Shown: positions 16,414 through 24,060 of the stretch, piece after piece
Numbering within the stretch: position 1 is the first letter of the stretch
Layout of the letters: every line of letters begins with the position of its first letter
Assembly: GCA_017518255.1 (NCBI GenBank)
Contig: JAFWVK010000109.1
Coordinates: forward strand, 1 to 64,000
Direction: 5' to 3'
Source of the DNA: Oscillospiraceae bacterium
GTDB lineage: Bacteria; Bacillota; Clostridia; Oscillospirales; Ruminococcaceae
Length of the DNA: 64,000 nucleotides
The notes under the pieces: model-generated
Databases searched by the model: none
What the model was told of the DNA's origin: nothing
What the model saw: only the letters and a program-made list of their open reading frames with translations
Made by a program: the position numbers and the translations under genes

Positions 16414-17705
16414 GATGCATTTCCCTCCCTGTTTTCCGGCAGGATTTCCTTTGCACGCTGATTGGTTGCCGCAAGCGGACGGTGAGCCGGACAGATATAA
16501 GAGCAGCTGCCGCAGTTGATGCATGCAGAAACATGAAGCCGCTCAAGAGCGCGGAGATCCTGCTGGATATATGCCTGTTCCAGCATCATTGGATTCAGTC
16601 TCATCGGGCATACCCGGAGACATTTTCCGCAGCGGAAACACGGGCTTTTCTGAGGTGCTTTATATTTTTTTACTGCGGTCAGCCCATTTTGCTGACGGAG
16701 CACAGGCATATCCAGATCCCGGATGCATGTCCCTGTCATGACACTGCCGTTCAGCAGCAGATTCATTGCTTCGAGGTCACAGCTTGCCGCTTCGAGCAGA
16801 TTCATAACGGGCGTACCGATCGGAACTCGGTAATTGCCCGGTTTCCGGACTGCATTTCCGCTGACCGTAACCGTTTTTTCGGTGAGCGGGATGCCGGTCT
16901 GCGTATACTGGTAAATGAATGCGCATGTGCTGACATTCAGAACCAGAATCTTCTGATCGGCAGCAGTCTGATGATCCGGAATGATTCTGCCGCAGGTATG
17001 AAAGACGATTACTTTTTCGGCACCCTGCGGATAGACAGCCGGCAGCGGGCAGACATCTATGCCTTTTTTCGTGCTGCAAATATCTGACAGCAGTTTGATT
17101 GCTGTCACTTTATCTTCGGTGATGCCGATTCTGACTTCCTTGATTTTCAGAATCTTCATCAGCAGTTCGGCTCCTGCGATAATATCCTGCGGCGATTCCG
17201 TCATCAGACGGCAGTCGGCGCTGAGAAACGGTTCGCATTCCGCCCCGTTGAGAATCAGCAGATCAAATGATTCGGCAGCAGAAAGCTTTTGAAATGTTGC
17301 ATCACCGGAACCGCCCAGTCCGACACAGCCTGATTTTCTGACTGCATCAATCAGTTCTTCTTTGGTTGTGACGGTTACGGGTTTGCAGTCAGGACTCAGC
17401 AATTGTTCTTTATCTGCAAGAATTTCGATGCACGGGACAAATGTCTGACCGTCCAGTGAGATGTCTGAGACCGAAGAAACAACACCCGAAACGCTTGCAT
17501 GAATCGGAACGGCATCCGGCTGCGCCGCATCTCCGATCAGTTGACCGACTGTTACCAGATCGCCTTCTCCGACAATCGGTACACACGGAGAGCCTTTGTG
17601 CATCAGCATCGGAATTCTGACTTTCCGCGGTGTACGGAGGGGGACAATCGGTTTATGATCGGTGCTTTTCCGAAACGGCAGACGAATACCGTTCAGTCTT
17701 TTCAT
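16410..17705 (-). CDS. rnfC: RnfC-like subunit of an ion-translocating ferredoxin:NAD oxidoreductase
   Basis: A 431-residue peripheral subunit. It has the RnfC barrel-sandwich start (KPIVPL, 'GDLVTVGQLIG'), a Gly-rich nucleotide region 'GLGGSGDATF', a SLBB-like segment and two [4Fe-4S] sites: Cys 356/359/362/366 and Cys 395/398/401/405. RnfC is the NADH- or ferredoxin-contacting subunit. ATG 17705 is preferred because the upstream GTG 17717 lies inside the Shine-Dalgarno region. It is coupled to rnfD only, an unusual arrangement. Confidence 0.88.
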   Translation of the reverse strand: MKRLNGIRLPFRKSTDHKPIVPLRTPRKVRIPMLMHKGSPCVPIVGEGDLVTVGQLIGDAAQPDAVPIHASVSGVVSSVSDISLDGQTFVPCIEILADKEQLLSPDCKPVTVTTKEELIDAVRKSGCVGLGGSGDATFQKLSAAESFDLLILNGAECEPFLSADCRLMTESPQDIIAGAELLMKILKIKEVRIGITEDKVTAIKLLSDICSTKKGIDVCPLPAVYPQGAEKVIVFHTCGRIIPDHQTAADQKILVLNVSTCAFIYQYTQTGIPLTEKTVTVSGNAVRKPGNYRVPIGTPVMNLLEAASCDLEAMNLLLNGSVMTGTCIRDLDMPVLRQQNGLTAVKKYKAPQKSPCFRCGKCLRVCPMRLNPMMLEQAYIQQDLRALERLHVSACINCGSCSYICPAHRPLAATNQRAKEILPENREGNAS

Positions 17706-17821
17706 GAAATCATACACCTTTCTTTTGGTTGCTTTTTTATATCATAGATACGCATTCGGATGCCGGCATGTGCTGCGCAGCAGAAACATGCAGTTTCCGG
17801 AATCTTTTTCTGATGCTCCCA

Positions 17822-17899
17822 TTGCGTTTTCTTTGACAGTATGGTATAATAGAATACGGAAACGCAAACTGAAGCGCTGCGTTTATGAGCCTTTTTTTG
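17822..17899 (+). promoter_or_regulatory. Plus-strand promoter followed at once by a hairpin and T run
   Basis: TTGCGT (17822-17827), a 17-bp spacer and TATAAT (17845-17850) point rightwards. A 7-bp hairpin AAACGCA/TGCGTTT (17860-17884) and a T7 run (17892-17898) follow. No open reading frame lies between, so a transcript of about 40 bases is possible. It would run antisense to the end of the XRE gene. Confidence 0.35.
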
Positions 17900-18599
17900 C
17901 CGGCTGAAGCTCGTCTCTCGTTTTTTCGATGCTGTCCTCACTGATTTTAATGAGGTTCAGAAGGGATGAGGCGTACTCCGAAAAATCCTTCGAGAGCGTT
18001 GCCGTCGTGACATACAGTGTCTCTCCGTCTTCGACCGCATCGTTTGTTCCGAGTGCAATTCCGCTGGAAGCAGCTTTGATGTTGGATTCATTCAGCGAAA
18101 TGATGGCGTTGGAGCTGTCATTTGCAACAACCTTCGGAACCCGGAACAGCTTCTGGTCATTATGCGGGCACGCATTATAGATGATGCGGAACAGCTTGTA
18201 GACCGAAAGCATCAGATAGGACGAGACCTCCCGGATCAGCGTAACAGAATTTGCCCGCTGTGAAAAAGAGAACAGCAGACTGATGGAATTGTTAATGATC
18301 TTGCGGTAGAAGCGAATGGCTTCATTGGAGGGCATTTCGTTGTTTCCGTCGTCGTCGGGAATTTCTTCCAGCGTGAGGGTTTTTCCGCCGGGCTCCGGTG
18401 TTCTGCCGAGCAGATAATCACAGGATACATTATAATAATCTGCAATCCGAACCAGAAAATCCAAACCGCATTCCCGGATTCCTTTTTCGTAATGAGAAAG
18501 AAGCGCCTGAGAAATTCCCAGATCGGTAGCAGCTTTTTTCTGGCTGATTTTGCGTTCCTTTCGCTGGAGGGTTATAATTCGCGGAAAATCGTCATTCAT
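17883..18599 (-). CDS. XRE-family transcriptional regulator
   Basis: A 238-residue protein. Residues ~8-65 form a Cro/C1-type helix-turn-helix (RKISQKKAATDLGISQALLSHYEKG), ending in 'YNVSCDYLLGRTPEP'. The remaining ~165 residues are probably helical and resemble no domain I can name; 'ISLNESNIKAASSGIALGT' is a conserved-looking core. The start ATG 18597-18599 follows GGGAGA. The promoter is good, and a second promoter points the other way, so it may control the divergent phosphatase gene or the rnfCD pair downstream. This is inference from position. Confidence 0.85.
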   Translation of the reverse strand: MNDDFPRIITLQRKERKISQKKAATDLGISQALLSHYEKGIRECGLDFLVRIADYYNVSCDYLLGRTPEPGGKTLTLEEIPDDDGNNEMPSNEAIRFYRKIINNSISLLFSFSQRANSVTLIREVSSYLMLSVYKLFRIIYNACPHNDQKLFRVPKVVANDSSNAIISLNESNIKAASSGIALGTNDAVEDGETLYVTTATLSKDFSEYASSLLNLIKISEDSIEKTRDELQPAKKGS

Positions 18600-18647
18600 T
18601 TCTCAGGTTCTCCCTTCGTTTTGGTTGAATCAAAGTGATACTACTCA

Positions 18648-18676
18648 ATTATATAACAAATAGTATAGTTTGTAAA
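18648..18676 (-). promoter_or_regulatory. Promoter of the XRE regulator gene
   Basis: On the minus strand, TTTACA (18671-18676), a 17-bp spacer and TATAAT (18648-18653). Confidence 0.8.
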
Positions 18677-18696
18677 GAGCTTCACGAAAAAATACC

Positions 18697-18747
18697 TGAC
18701 AAATTTCGTCATCATTTTTTGTACAGTTCGACGAATTTTATCATAAT
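18697..18747 (+). promoter_or_regulatory. Promoter of the histidine phosphatase gene with inverted repeats
   Basis: TTGTAC (18719-18724), a 17-bp spacer and CATAAT (18742-18747). The near-palindrome TGACAAATTTCGTCA (18697-18711) lies just upstream, and its GACGAATTT half recurs in reverse at 18730-18738, between the two boxes. This could be a site for the divergent XRE regulator. Confidence 0.5.
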
Positions 18748-18770
18748 ATAACAGAAAGGATTAAAAACAC

Positions 18771-19406
18771 ATGAAAAATTATCATATTTACCTGATCCGG
18801 CACGGACAGACAGATGCAAACGGGAAGGGAATGTATATCGGAACAACGGATTATCCGCTGAATGATGCCGGAAGAAATGAACTGTATGACCGGACGGACA
18901 GGTATGTTTATCCGCGCGTGGACCGCGTATATTCCAGTCCCCTTTGCCGCTGTACGGAAACTGCGGAAATCCTTTTTCCGAACAGAGAGATTATTCCGGC
19001 AGAGGAATTCAGTGAACTGCATTTCGGTCAGTTTGAAGGGAAAAGCGCCTCGGAGCTTCTGGAAAATGCAGATTACCGCGAATGGATTAAGGGCGGAATG
19101 GATGCCAAGCCGCCGGAGGGAGAAAGTGTAGCGGATCTCTGCCTGCGCTCTTACCGCGGTTTTCACCGGATTTTACTGGAAATGATGCAGGAGGATTTGC
19201 AGTATGCGGCACTTGTCACGCATTCCGGTGTAATTGCGAATGCACTTGCCTGTTTCGGTCTGCCGAAACTGGATCCCAAGCAGATCCGGATCGCTCCCGG
19301 CGAAGGCTTTGAAATTCAGATCAATCCGCAGATCTGGCAGCAGGCGCAGGCGTTTGAAATACTGGGCGTGATCCCGTATCTTCCGGAGGAAACCGATACA
19401 TTCTGA
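18771..19406 (+). CDS. Histidine phosphatase family protein (phosphoglycerate-mutase-like)
   Basis: A 211-residue protein with the RHG catalytic motif LIRHGQTDANG near residue 9, 'SSPLCRCTETAEI' for the second Arg, E of 'EFSELHFGQFEG', and the late 'VTHSGVI' His. These are the full set of catalytic residues of the branch that includes CobC, PhoE and GpmB. The exact substrate cannot be read from sequence; cobalamin genes are not nearby. ATG 18771 follows GAAAGGA. A small membrane gene follows 12 bases later, probably co-transcribed. Confidence 0.88.
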   Translation: MKNYHIYLIRHGQTDANGKGMYIGTTDYPLNDAGRNELYDRTDRYVYPRVDRVYSSPLCRCTETAEILFPNREIIPAEEFSELHFGQFEGKSASELLENADYREWIKGGMDAKPPEGESVADLCLRSYRGFHRILLEMMQEDLQYAALVTHSGVIANALACFGLPKLDPKQIRIAPGEGFEIQINPQIWQQAQAFEILGVIPYLPEETDTF

Positions 19407-19418
19407 GAGGGGATAGAG

Positions 19419-19877
19419 ATGCTTCTGGAGATTCTGATTACCGTAATTGTAATTGCAGCGATGCTTCTGTTTATCGGAATTCCGTTTGAGGGGATTGTGA
19501 ATCTGCTGCTGCTTGCGGTTCTTGCCGGATTTGCTCTGACAACCGGCTTCGTAATTCTGTTTTTCTTCGGAACGGATATTTTTTTGCTCTTTTTCAGAAA
19601 AGCCCGCGGCTCATTTGACAGAATCGACGATTCCGGCAGATTTGACCATGCAGTGTATACGATTGACGGCGAAGAATACCGGTGTGTGTTTCCTGCCGAA
19701 ACTTCATGGCAGAACAAGATTTATCGGAAAGGGAATCATTTTCTTTTGATTCCGAAAATCAAAAAATGGAATATCGCATATGACAGACACAGCCTGATGA
19801 TTATTCTGATCGGAAATCTGTTTTCGGTGATTCTGGTTGTGCTGCTGCTGCTTTTCCGGCTCAGACTGATGCAGTAG
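19419..19877 (+). CDS. Small membrane protein of unknown function
   Basis: A 152-residue protein with two hydrophobic helices in the first 60 residues, a polar domain (~65-125) and one helix close to the C-terminus. I do not recognise the family. ATG 19419 lies 8 bases after GAGGGG. It is 12 bases downstream of the histidine phosphatase gene, so it probably shares its transcript. A hairpin follows, before the convergent clp gene. Confidence 0.65.
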   Translation: MLLEILITVIVIAAMLLFIGIPFEGIVNLLLLAVLAGFALTTGFVILFFFGTDIFLLFFRKARGSFDRIDDSGRFDHAVYTIDGEEYRCVFPAETSWQNKIYRKGNHFLLIPKIKKWNIAYDRHSLMIILIGNLFSVILVVLLLLFRLRLMQ

Positions 19878-19886
19878 CATGATGCA

Positions 19887-19918
19887 AAGCCGTCCGTCTG
19901 ATTGCCGGCGGACGGCTT
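19887..19918. terminator. Hairpin between convergent genes
   Basis: A 10-bp perfect stem AAGCCGTCCG/CGGACGGCTT with a 12-base loop. The T run is poor on both strands, so it is a weak intrinsic or Rho-assisted terminator candidate. Confidence 0.5.
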
Positions 19919-19941
19919 GCTGTTCGGAAACGGGGCTCTGT

Positions 19942-22236
19942 TCAGAGTTCCTGTGTTCCGGCGGATACCGTTTCTTCGACAGAGATGCGGCCGTTCCGGA
20001 CACAGAGTAACTTTGCGCCCTCTTTCTTCCGCAGAAGGCTGTCAGCCAGCAGCGGCTCAACCTCCTGCGCCATTGCGGTTCGGATGGCACGCGCACCGCC
20101 GTGTTCCGTATCTGCCTGATGCATCAGAAACCGGACGGCATCCGGTGTCCATTTCAGTTCCGTTCCGCATTCTTTTGCGCGGCTTGCCAGTCCGTTGAGC
20201 TGAAGTGCTGTGATTTTCTCGTAATCCTCATCGGAGAGCTTTTTGAATACGATTGCGGCATCCAGACGGTGAAACAGCTCCGGCCGGATGCTTTTTTTGA
20301 GAATTGAGATGATTTTCTGCTGCTGCTCATTTTCCGAGTGCAGGGCATCGGAGAAGCCGATCACCCCTTTTTGAAGCTGCTCTGCACCGAGGTTTGAGGT
20401 CAGGATAATCAGGGAATCTGCAAAGTTTGCCTTGACGCCCTGTCCGTCCGTCAGTGTGCCGTCCTCCAGAATTTGAAGCAGCAGCGAAAGAATATCCGGA
20501 TGCGCCTTTTCCATTTCATCAAACAGGATTACGCTGTACGGACTTCTTCTGACGCGGTCAACAAGAGAAGACCCCTCATCATATCCGATATATCCGGGCG
20601 GGGAGCCGATCAATTTTGATGCCGTATGCTTCTCCATATATTCACTCATGTCAATGCGGATACAGCTCCCGGCAAATAATTCATCCGCGATTGCCTTTGC
20701 AAGCTCGGTTTTTCCGGTTCCGGTCATTCCGAGAAAGAGAAAGGCTCCGATCGGTCTGCCCTGACCGCGCAGTCCGGATCTGCTTCTCCGGATTGCATTT
20801 GCAACCGCGGATACCGCCTCCTCCTGTCCGATGATTCTTCCGGAGATTGTTTCCTCAAGATGCAGGAGGCGGTCTGTTTCCGATTCTGTCAGTTTTTTGA
20901 CCGGTATTCCGGTTTTTTCGGAAACGATTGATTCAATGTCGTCCGTATGGACAGACGGTACATACCAGCTTTCGGCGTTTTCTTCGTATACATGAACAGC
21001 GGGAGTCTTTACGGATTTCAGCCTGCATGCTGCACATGCCTCATCGAGCAGATCAAGCGCCTTATCCGGGAGTGCTCTGTCATGAAGATACCGGACGGAA
21101 TACTGAACGGCGGCTTCGATGGCATCCGAGCCGATATCTATGGCATGAAACGCTTCATACTGCGGTCTGAGCCCGTGCAGCATTTCAATTGCAGCTTCGG
21201 GCGTCGGCTCCGAAATCCGCACCGGCTGAAATCTTCGTGCAAGTGCGGCGTCTTTCTGAATCACCTTCCGGTATTCTTCTTCGGTTGTGGCGCCGATCAG
21301 CTGGATTTCTCCGCGGGCAAGGCGCGGTTTCATCGCATTTGCAGCATCAATGGCGCCTTCGGCTGCTCCGGTTCCGGAGATCATATGAATTTCGTCAATA
21401 AACAGGATGATTTCGCGGTCATTTGCCGCCTCGTCCATGCAGGCTTTCAGACGTTCCTCAAAATCTCCGCGATATTTGGCACCGGCAAGCAGTGCTGTCA
21501 GATCAATGGAAAGAATTACCTTTTTTCGCAGCGCTTCGGGTACTTTTCCGCTGAGGATCCGTTTTGCCAGCCCTTCCACGATTGCCGTTTTTCCGACACC
21601 TGCCTCTCCGATCAGAATCGGATTATTCTTGGTTCTTCGCATCAGAATCTGCATGACCTGCTGGATTTCCGTTTCCCGTCCGATCAGCGGATCAGTCTGA
21701 TCTGCCGAAAGCGGTTCGGTCAGGTTTTTTCCGTATTTTGCAAGTGTCGGACAGCTTTTTTTATCAAACTGCGGAAATCCGTCTCCCGGTTCTCCGGAAA
21801 GAAAATCCGTCTGACCGCAGGCATCCCGGAGTGCATTCAGGGAAACGCCCATTTCTCTGAGAATCATGGCAGCTCCGCTGTGTTCGTCTTTCAGTACAGC
21901 CAGCAGCAGATTTTCAGAGCTTACAACAGGCTGGTCTGCCGCATGTGCTTTGATTTTTTCTGCATTGCGCAGGATTCTTCGCAGTGCGGGCGTATAGGCT
22001 TCTTCGGAAAGCTGGACCGGAGCTTCTTTCCCGATTTCCTGAAGAACCGCCTGCTGGAACCGCTGCAAATGCACGCGGTGCGTCCGGAGAATTGCAGCGC
22101 CGACGTTGCTTCCGTCGTGCAGCATGGCAAGGATCAAATGCTCACTTCCGATGAAGCTGTGTCCGAGCTGCTCCGCTTCTGTTTTGGCGTTTATGATGAT
22201 CTGACGCGCTTTCCTCGTGTATGACTCTTCCTGCAT
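19942..22236 (-). CDS. ClpC/ClpA-like AAA+ ATPase
   Basis: A 764-residue Hsp100 unfoldase. Residues 1-140 contain the double Clp N-repeat that binds adaptors. AAA-1 has Walker A GEAGVGKT 210-217 and Walker B LFIDEIH ~278; AAA-2 has GMTGTGKT 503-510 and 'LFDEMEKAHP' ~571. The coiled-coil M-domain between the modules is nearly absent (residues ~405-460), so it is shorter than typical ClpC and nearer ClpA in plan. The loop VIGF (625-628) is the ClpP-docking tripeptide. ATG 22236 is 8 bases after GGAGG. No ctsR or mcsAB is adjacent, so the standard ClpC operon is not present here. Confidence 0.9.
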   Translation of the reverse strand: MQEESYTRKARQIIINAKTEAEQLGHSFIGSEHLILAMLHDGSNVGAAILRTHRVHLQRFQQAVLQEIGKEAPVQLSEEAYTPALRRILRNAEKIKAHAADQPVVSSENLLLAVLKDEHSGAAMILREMGVSLNALRDACGQTDFLSGEPGDGFPQFDKKSCPTLAKYGKNLTEPLSADQTDPLIGRETEIQQVMQILMRRTKNNPILIGEAGVGKTAIVEGLAKRILSGKVPEALRKKVILSIDLTALLAGAKYRGDFEERLKACMDEAANDREIILFIDEIHMISGTGAAEGAIDAANAMKPRLARGEIQLIGATTEEEYRKVIQKDAALARRFQPVRISEPTPEAAIEMLHGLRPQYEAFHAIDIGSDAIEAAVQYSVRYLHDRALPDKALDLLDEACAACRLKSVKTPAVHVYEENAESWYVPSVHTDDIESIVSEKTGIPVKKLTESETDRLLHLEETISGRIIGQEEAVSAVANAIRRSRSGLRGQGRPIGAFLFLGMTGTGKTELAKAIADELFAGSCIRIDMSEYMEKHTASKLIGSPPGYIGYDEGSSLVDRVRRSPYSVILFDEMEKAHPDILSLLLQILEDGTLTDGQGVKANFADSLIILTSNLGAEQLQKGVIGFSDALHSENEQQQKIISILKKSIRPELFHRLDAAIVFKKLSDEDYEKITALQLNGLASRAKECGTELKWTPDAVRFLMHQADTEHGGARAIRTAMAQEVEPLLADSLLRKKEGAKLLCVRNGRISVEETVSAGTQEL

Positions 22237-22548
22237 CTGTCATCCCTCCAAGATCACATAATCATTCTCTGCACACTATATATATGCACAGCTGTTTGTA
22301 TTTACTATATCCGCATACTCAGTATCGGCAATAATTCTGCGTTCATACAGCAAGTTCCGAATTTTGACGCCGCGGCATCGGAATGCCCGGCACGGCAGCC
22401 GCCGAAAGCGAATCTGTCACACATTTCAGACTCCGGCATATCATGACACTAAGAGGCGGAGTCACACCGCTTCTGAAAACCGTAACACGCACAGTATCCG
22501 GAGACTGCGCGGATTTACACACTGATATTTGAAAAGGAGTGTCTGATT
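22237..22548. other. Intergenic region between clp and the Cys/Gly peptide gene
   Basis: This 312-base stretch holds the clp start region on one side and the leader of the small peptide on the other. AT-rich sequence (TATATATA near 22278) could include the clp promoter. A weak hairpin, AGAGGCGG/CCGCTTCT, lies near 22450. No CtsR-type direct repeat is seen. No further gene is supported. Confidence 0.4.
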
Positions 22549-22680
22549 ATGTGTGGTAACGATTGCAACAGCTTCTGGTGGATTATCATTCTGATCCTTC
22601 TGTTCTTCATGTTCTGCAACAACGGCTGCGGCTGCGGCTGCGGAAACAACAATAACAACAACTGCGGCTGCGGCTGCTGA
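22549..22680 (+). CDS. 43-residue Cys/Gly/Asn-rich membrane peptide
   Basis: A short gene with ATG 22549, a proper Shine-Dalgarno site (AAAGGAG) 9-10 bases upstream and a strong terminator downstream. The peptide has MCGNDCNS, then a hydrophobic helix (FWWIIILILLFFMF, residues 9-22), then a tail with CGCGCG, six Asn and CGCGC, for nine cysteines in all. It recalls YjcZ-like small sporulation or membrane peptides of Bacilli in plan (one helix plus Gly repeats), but the Cys-Gly alternation is distinctive. Metal binding or a modified peptide are possible; no modification enzyme is adjacent. Expression is likely, function unknown. Confidence 0.72.
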   Translation: MCGNDCNSFWWIIILILLFFMFCNNGCGCGCGNNNNNNCGCGC

Positions 22681-22713
22681 TTGCTGTCTGTCTGCGGATT
22701 GATTTCGCCTTTT

Positions 22714-22747
22714 CCCCCTGTGCTCTCCGGGAGTACAGGGGGATTTT
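22714..22747 (+). terminator. Intrinsic terminator after the Cys/Gly peptide gene
   Basis: A 12-bp stem (22714-22725 with 22731-22742, one G-T pair) is followed by ATTTTGC. Confidence 0.85.
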
Positions 22748-22808
22748 GCAGTCCGTTGTATGCAATCTGCGGCTTTTTTTAGATGATTGTCTGAAATATC
22801 CTGATTCC

Positions 22809-22837
22809 TTGACAAGTTCAGGGTGTTGTGGTATAAT
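22809..22837 (+). promoter_or_regulatory. Consensus promoter of the CDF transporter gene
   Basis: TTGACA (22809-22814), a 17-bp spacer and TATAAT (22832-22837), an exact consensus. Confidence 0.9.
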
Positions 22838-22906
22838 AAAATTTGTTTGAAATGAATGTTTTGTCATTTTCCGGTTTGGAATAACTGAAATACAGCGGGT
22901 GATGCT

Positions 22907-24022
22907 ATGGAAAAGAAACAAAACCGCACAGCAGAAATCATCCGGGTCAGCTTCCGCGGAATCGGTGTGAACCTTCTGCTTGTTCTGATGAAAACCCTTG
23001 TCGGTCTGGCAGCCAATTCCATCTCGGTCCTGCTGGATGCCGTGAACAATACCAGTGATGCCCTGTCTTCCGTGATTACCATTATCGGGACAAAGCTTGC
23101 CGGAAAAGCACCGGACAGACAGCATCCGTACGGTCACGGCAGAGTTGAGTATGTGACTGCTTCGGTAATCGCAATCATGATTCTGTTTGCCGGATTTACG
23201 GCTCTGAAGGAATCTGTATCCAAAACCCTGCATCCTGACCTTCCGAGTTATTCCTATGTTTCTCTGCTTGTAATTTCATTCAGCATTGCAGCGAAGGTGT
23301 TTCTCGGAAAGTATTATCAGCGCAGAGGAAAGGCACTGCATTCCGCAACGCTCTCCGCTTCCGGAACCGATGCGCTTTTTGATGCCGTGATTTCCGTTGC
23401 GACGCTGATTGCTGCCGTTTTGAATATGCTGTTTGGCTGGAAGCTTGAGGGAATTCTCGGTATCCTGATTTCCGTGTTTATTCTGAAAGCCGGAATTGAT
23501 ATCCTGCGGGAAACTGTCAGCCACATCATCGGTGTCCGCGCCGATGAGGAATTCACTCTGAGACTGAAGCGTGCGCTTTGCAGGTATCCCGGAATCCGCG
23601 GCGCCTATGACCTGATTCTGCACAGCTACGGCCCCGAAAAGTATTTCGGTTCGGTGCATGTAGAGGTCAGCGACAAAATGACGATGCGGGAATTTGATGC
23701 GCTGAACCGGAAAATCGTTCCGGAAATCTTTGAAAAATTCGGCGTGATTCTGACAATCGGCATTTATGCTGCAAATACTTCGCATGAACAGGCGAGACGC
23801 ATAAAAAAAGCTGTTCGGGCGGAGATTGCCAAATATCCGGCTCTGGTGCAGATGCACGGATTCTATTTTGATGAAAAACACAAACGGGTGTCGTTTGATG
23901 TTGTGTATGATTTCAGGATGAAACAGCCTGCGGAACTTGTGGAGATACTCCGTGCGGATCTGAGCGGTTTGTTCCCGGATTATCAGTTCCATATCAATCT
24001 GGACAGCGATTTCACTGAATAA
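22907..24022 (+). CDS. Cation diffusion facilitator, probably Mn/Fe type
   Basis: A 371-residue metal/proton antiporter with about six membrane helices and a cytosolic C-terminal domain (~residues 200-371). The metal site in TM2 reads D-x-x-N-N-x-x-D (LLDAVNNTSDAL) and the TM5 site is DxxxD (TDALFDAVIS). An Asn in place of His in TM2 is typical of the manganese branch (MntE), in contrast to the HxxxD of zinc carriers. It is likely an exporter guarding against Mn or Fe excess. The ribosome site is weak (AGCGGG). It has its own consensus promoter. Confidence 0.87.
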   Translation: MEKKQNRTAEIIRVSFRGIGVNLLLVLMKTLVGLAANSISVLLDAVNNTSDALSSVITIIGTKLAGKAPDRQHPYGHGRVEYVTASVIAIMILFAGFTALKESVSKTLHPDLPSYSYVSLLVISFSIAAKVFLGKYYQRRGKALHSATLSASGTDALFDAVISVATLIAAVLNMLFGWKLEGILGILISVFILKAGIDILRETVSHIIGVRADEEFTLRLKRALCRYPGIRGAYDLILHSYGPEKYFGSVHVEVSDKMTMREFDALNRKIVPEIFEKFGVILTIGIYAANTSHEQARRIKKAVRAEIAKYPALVQMHGFYFDEKHKRVSFDVVYDFRMKQPAELVEILRADLSGLFPDYQFHINLDSDFTE

Positions 24023-24060
24023 ATCCGGTCAGGGATAAAAAAATTTACAGGAGACTGAAG

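Noticed and set aside
20947..22224. 425-codon plus-strand frame opposite the ClpC-like gene
   Set aside because: The minus-strand protein has all Walker and Clp N motifs; the plus frame is Cys/Phe/Arg-rich with no domain and no ribosome site.
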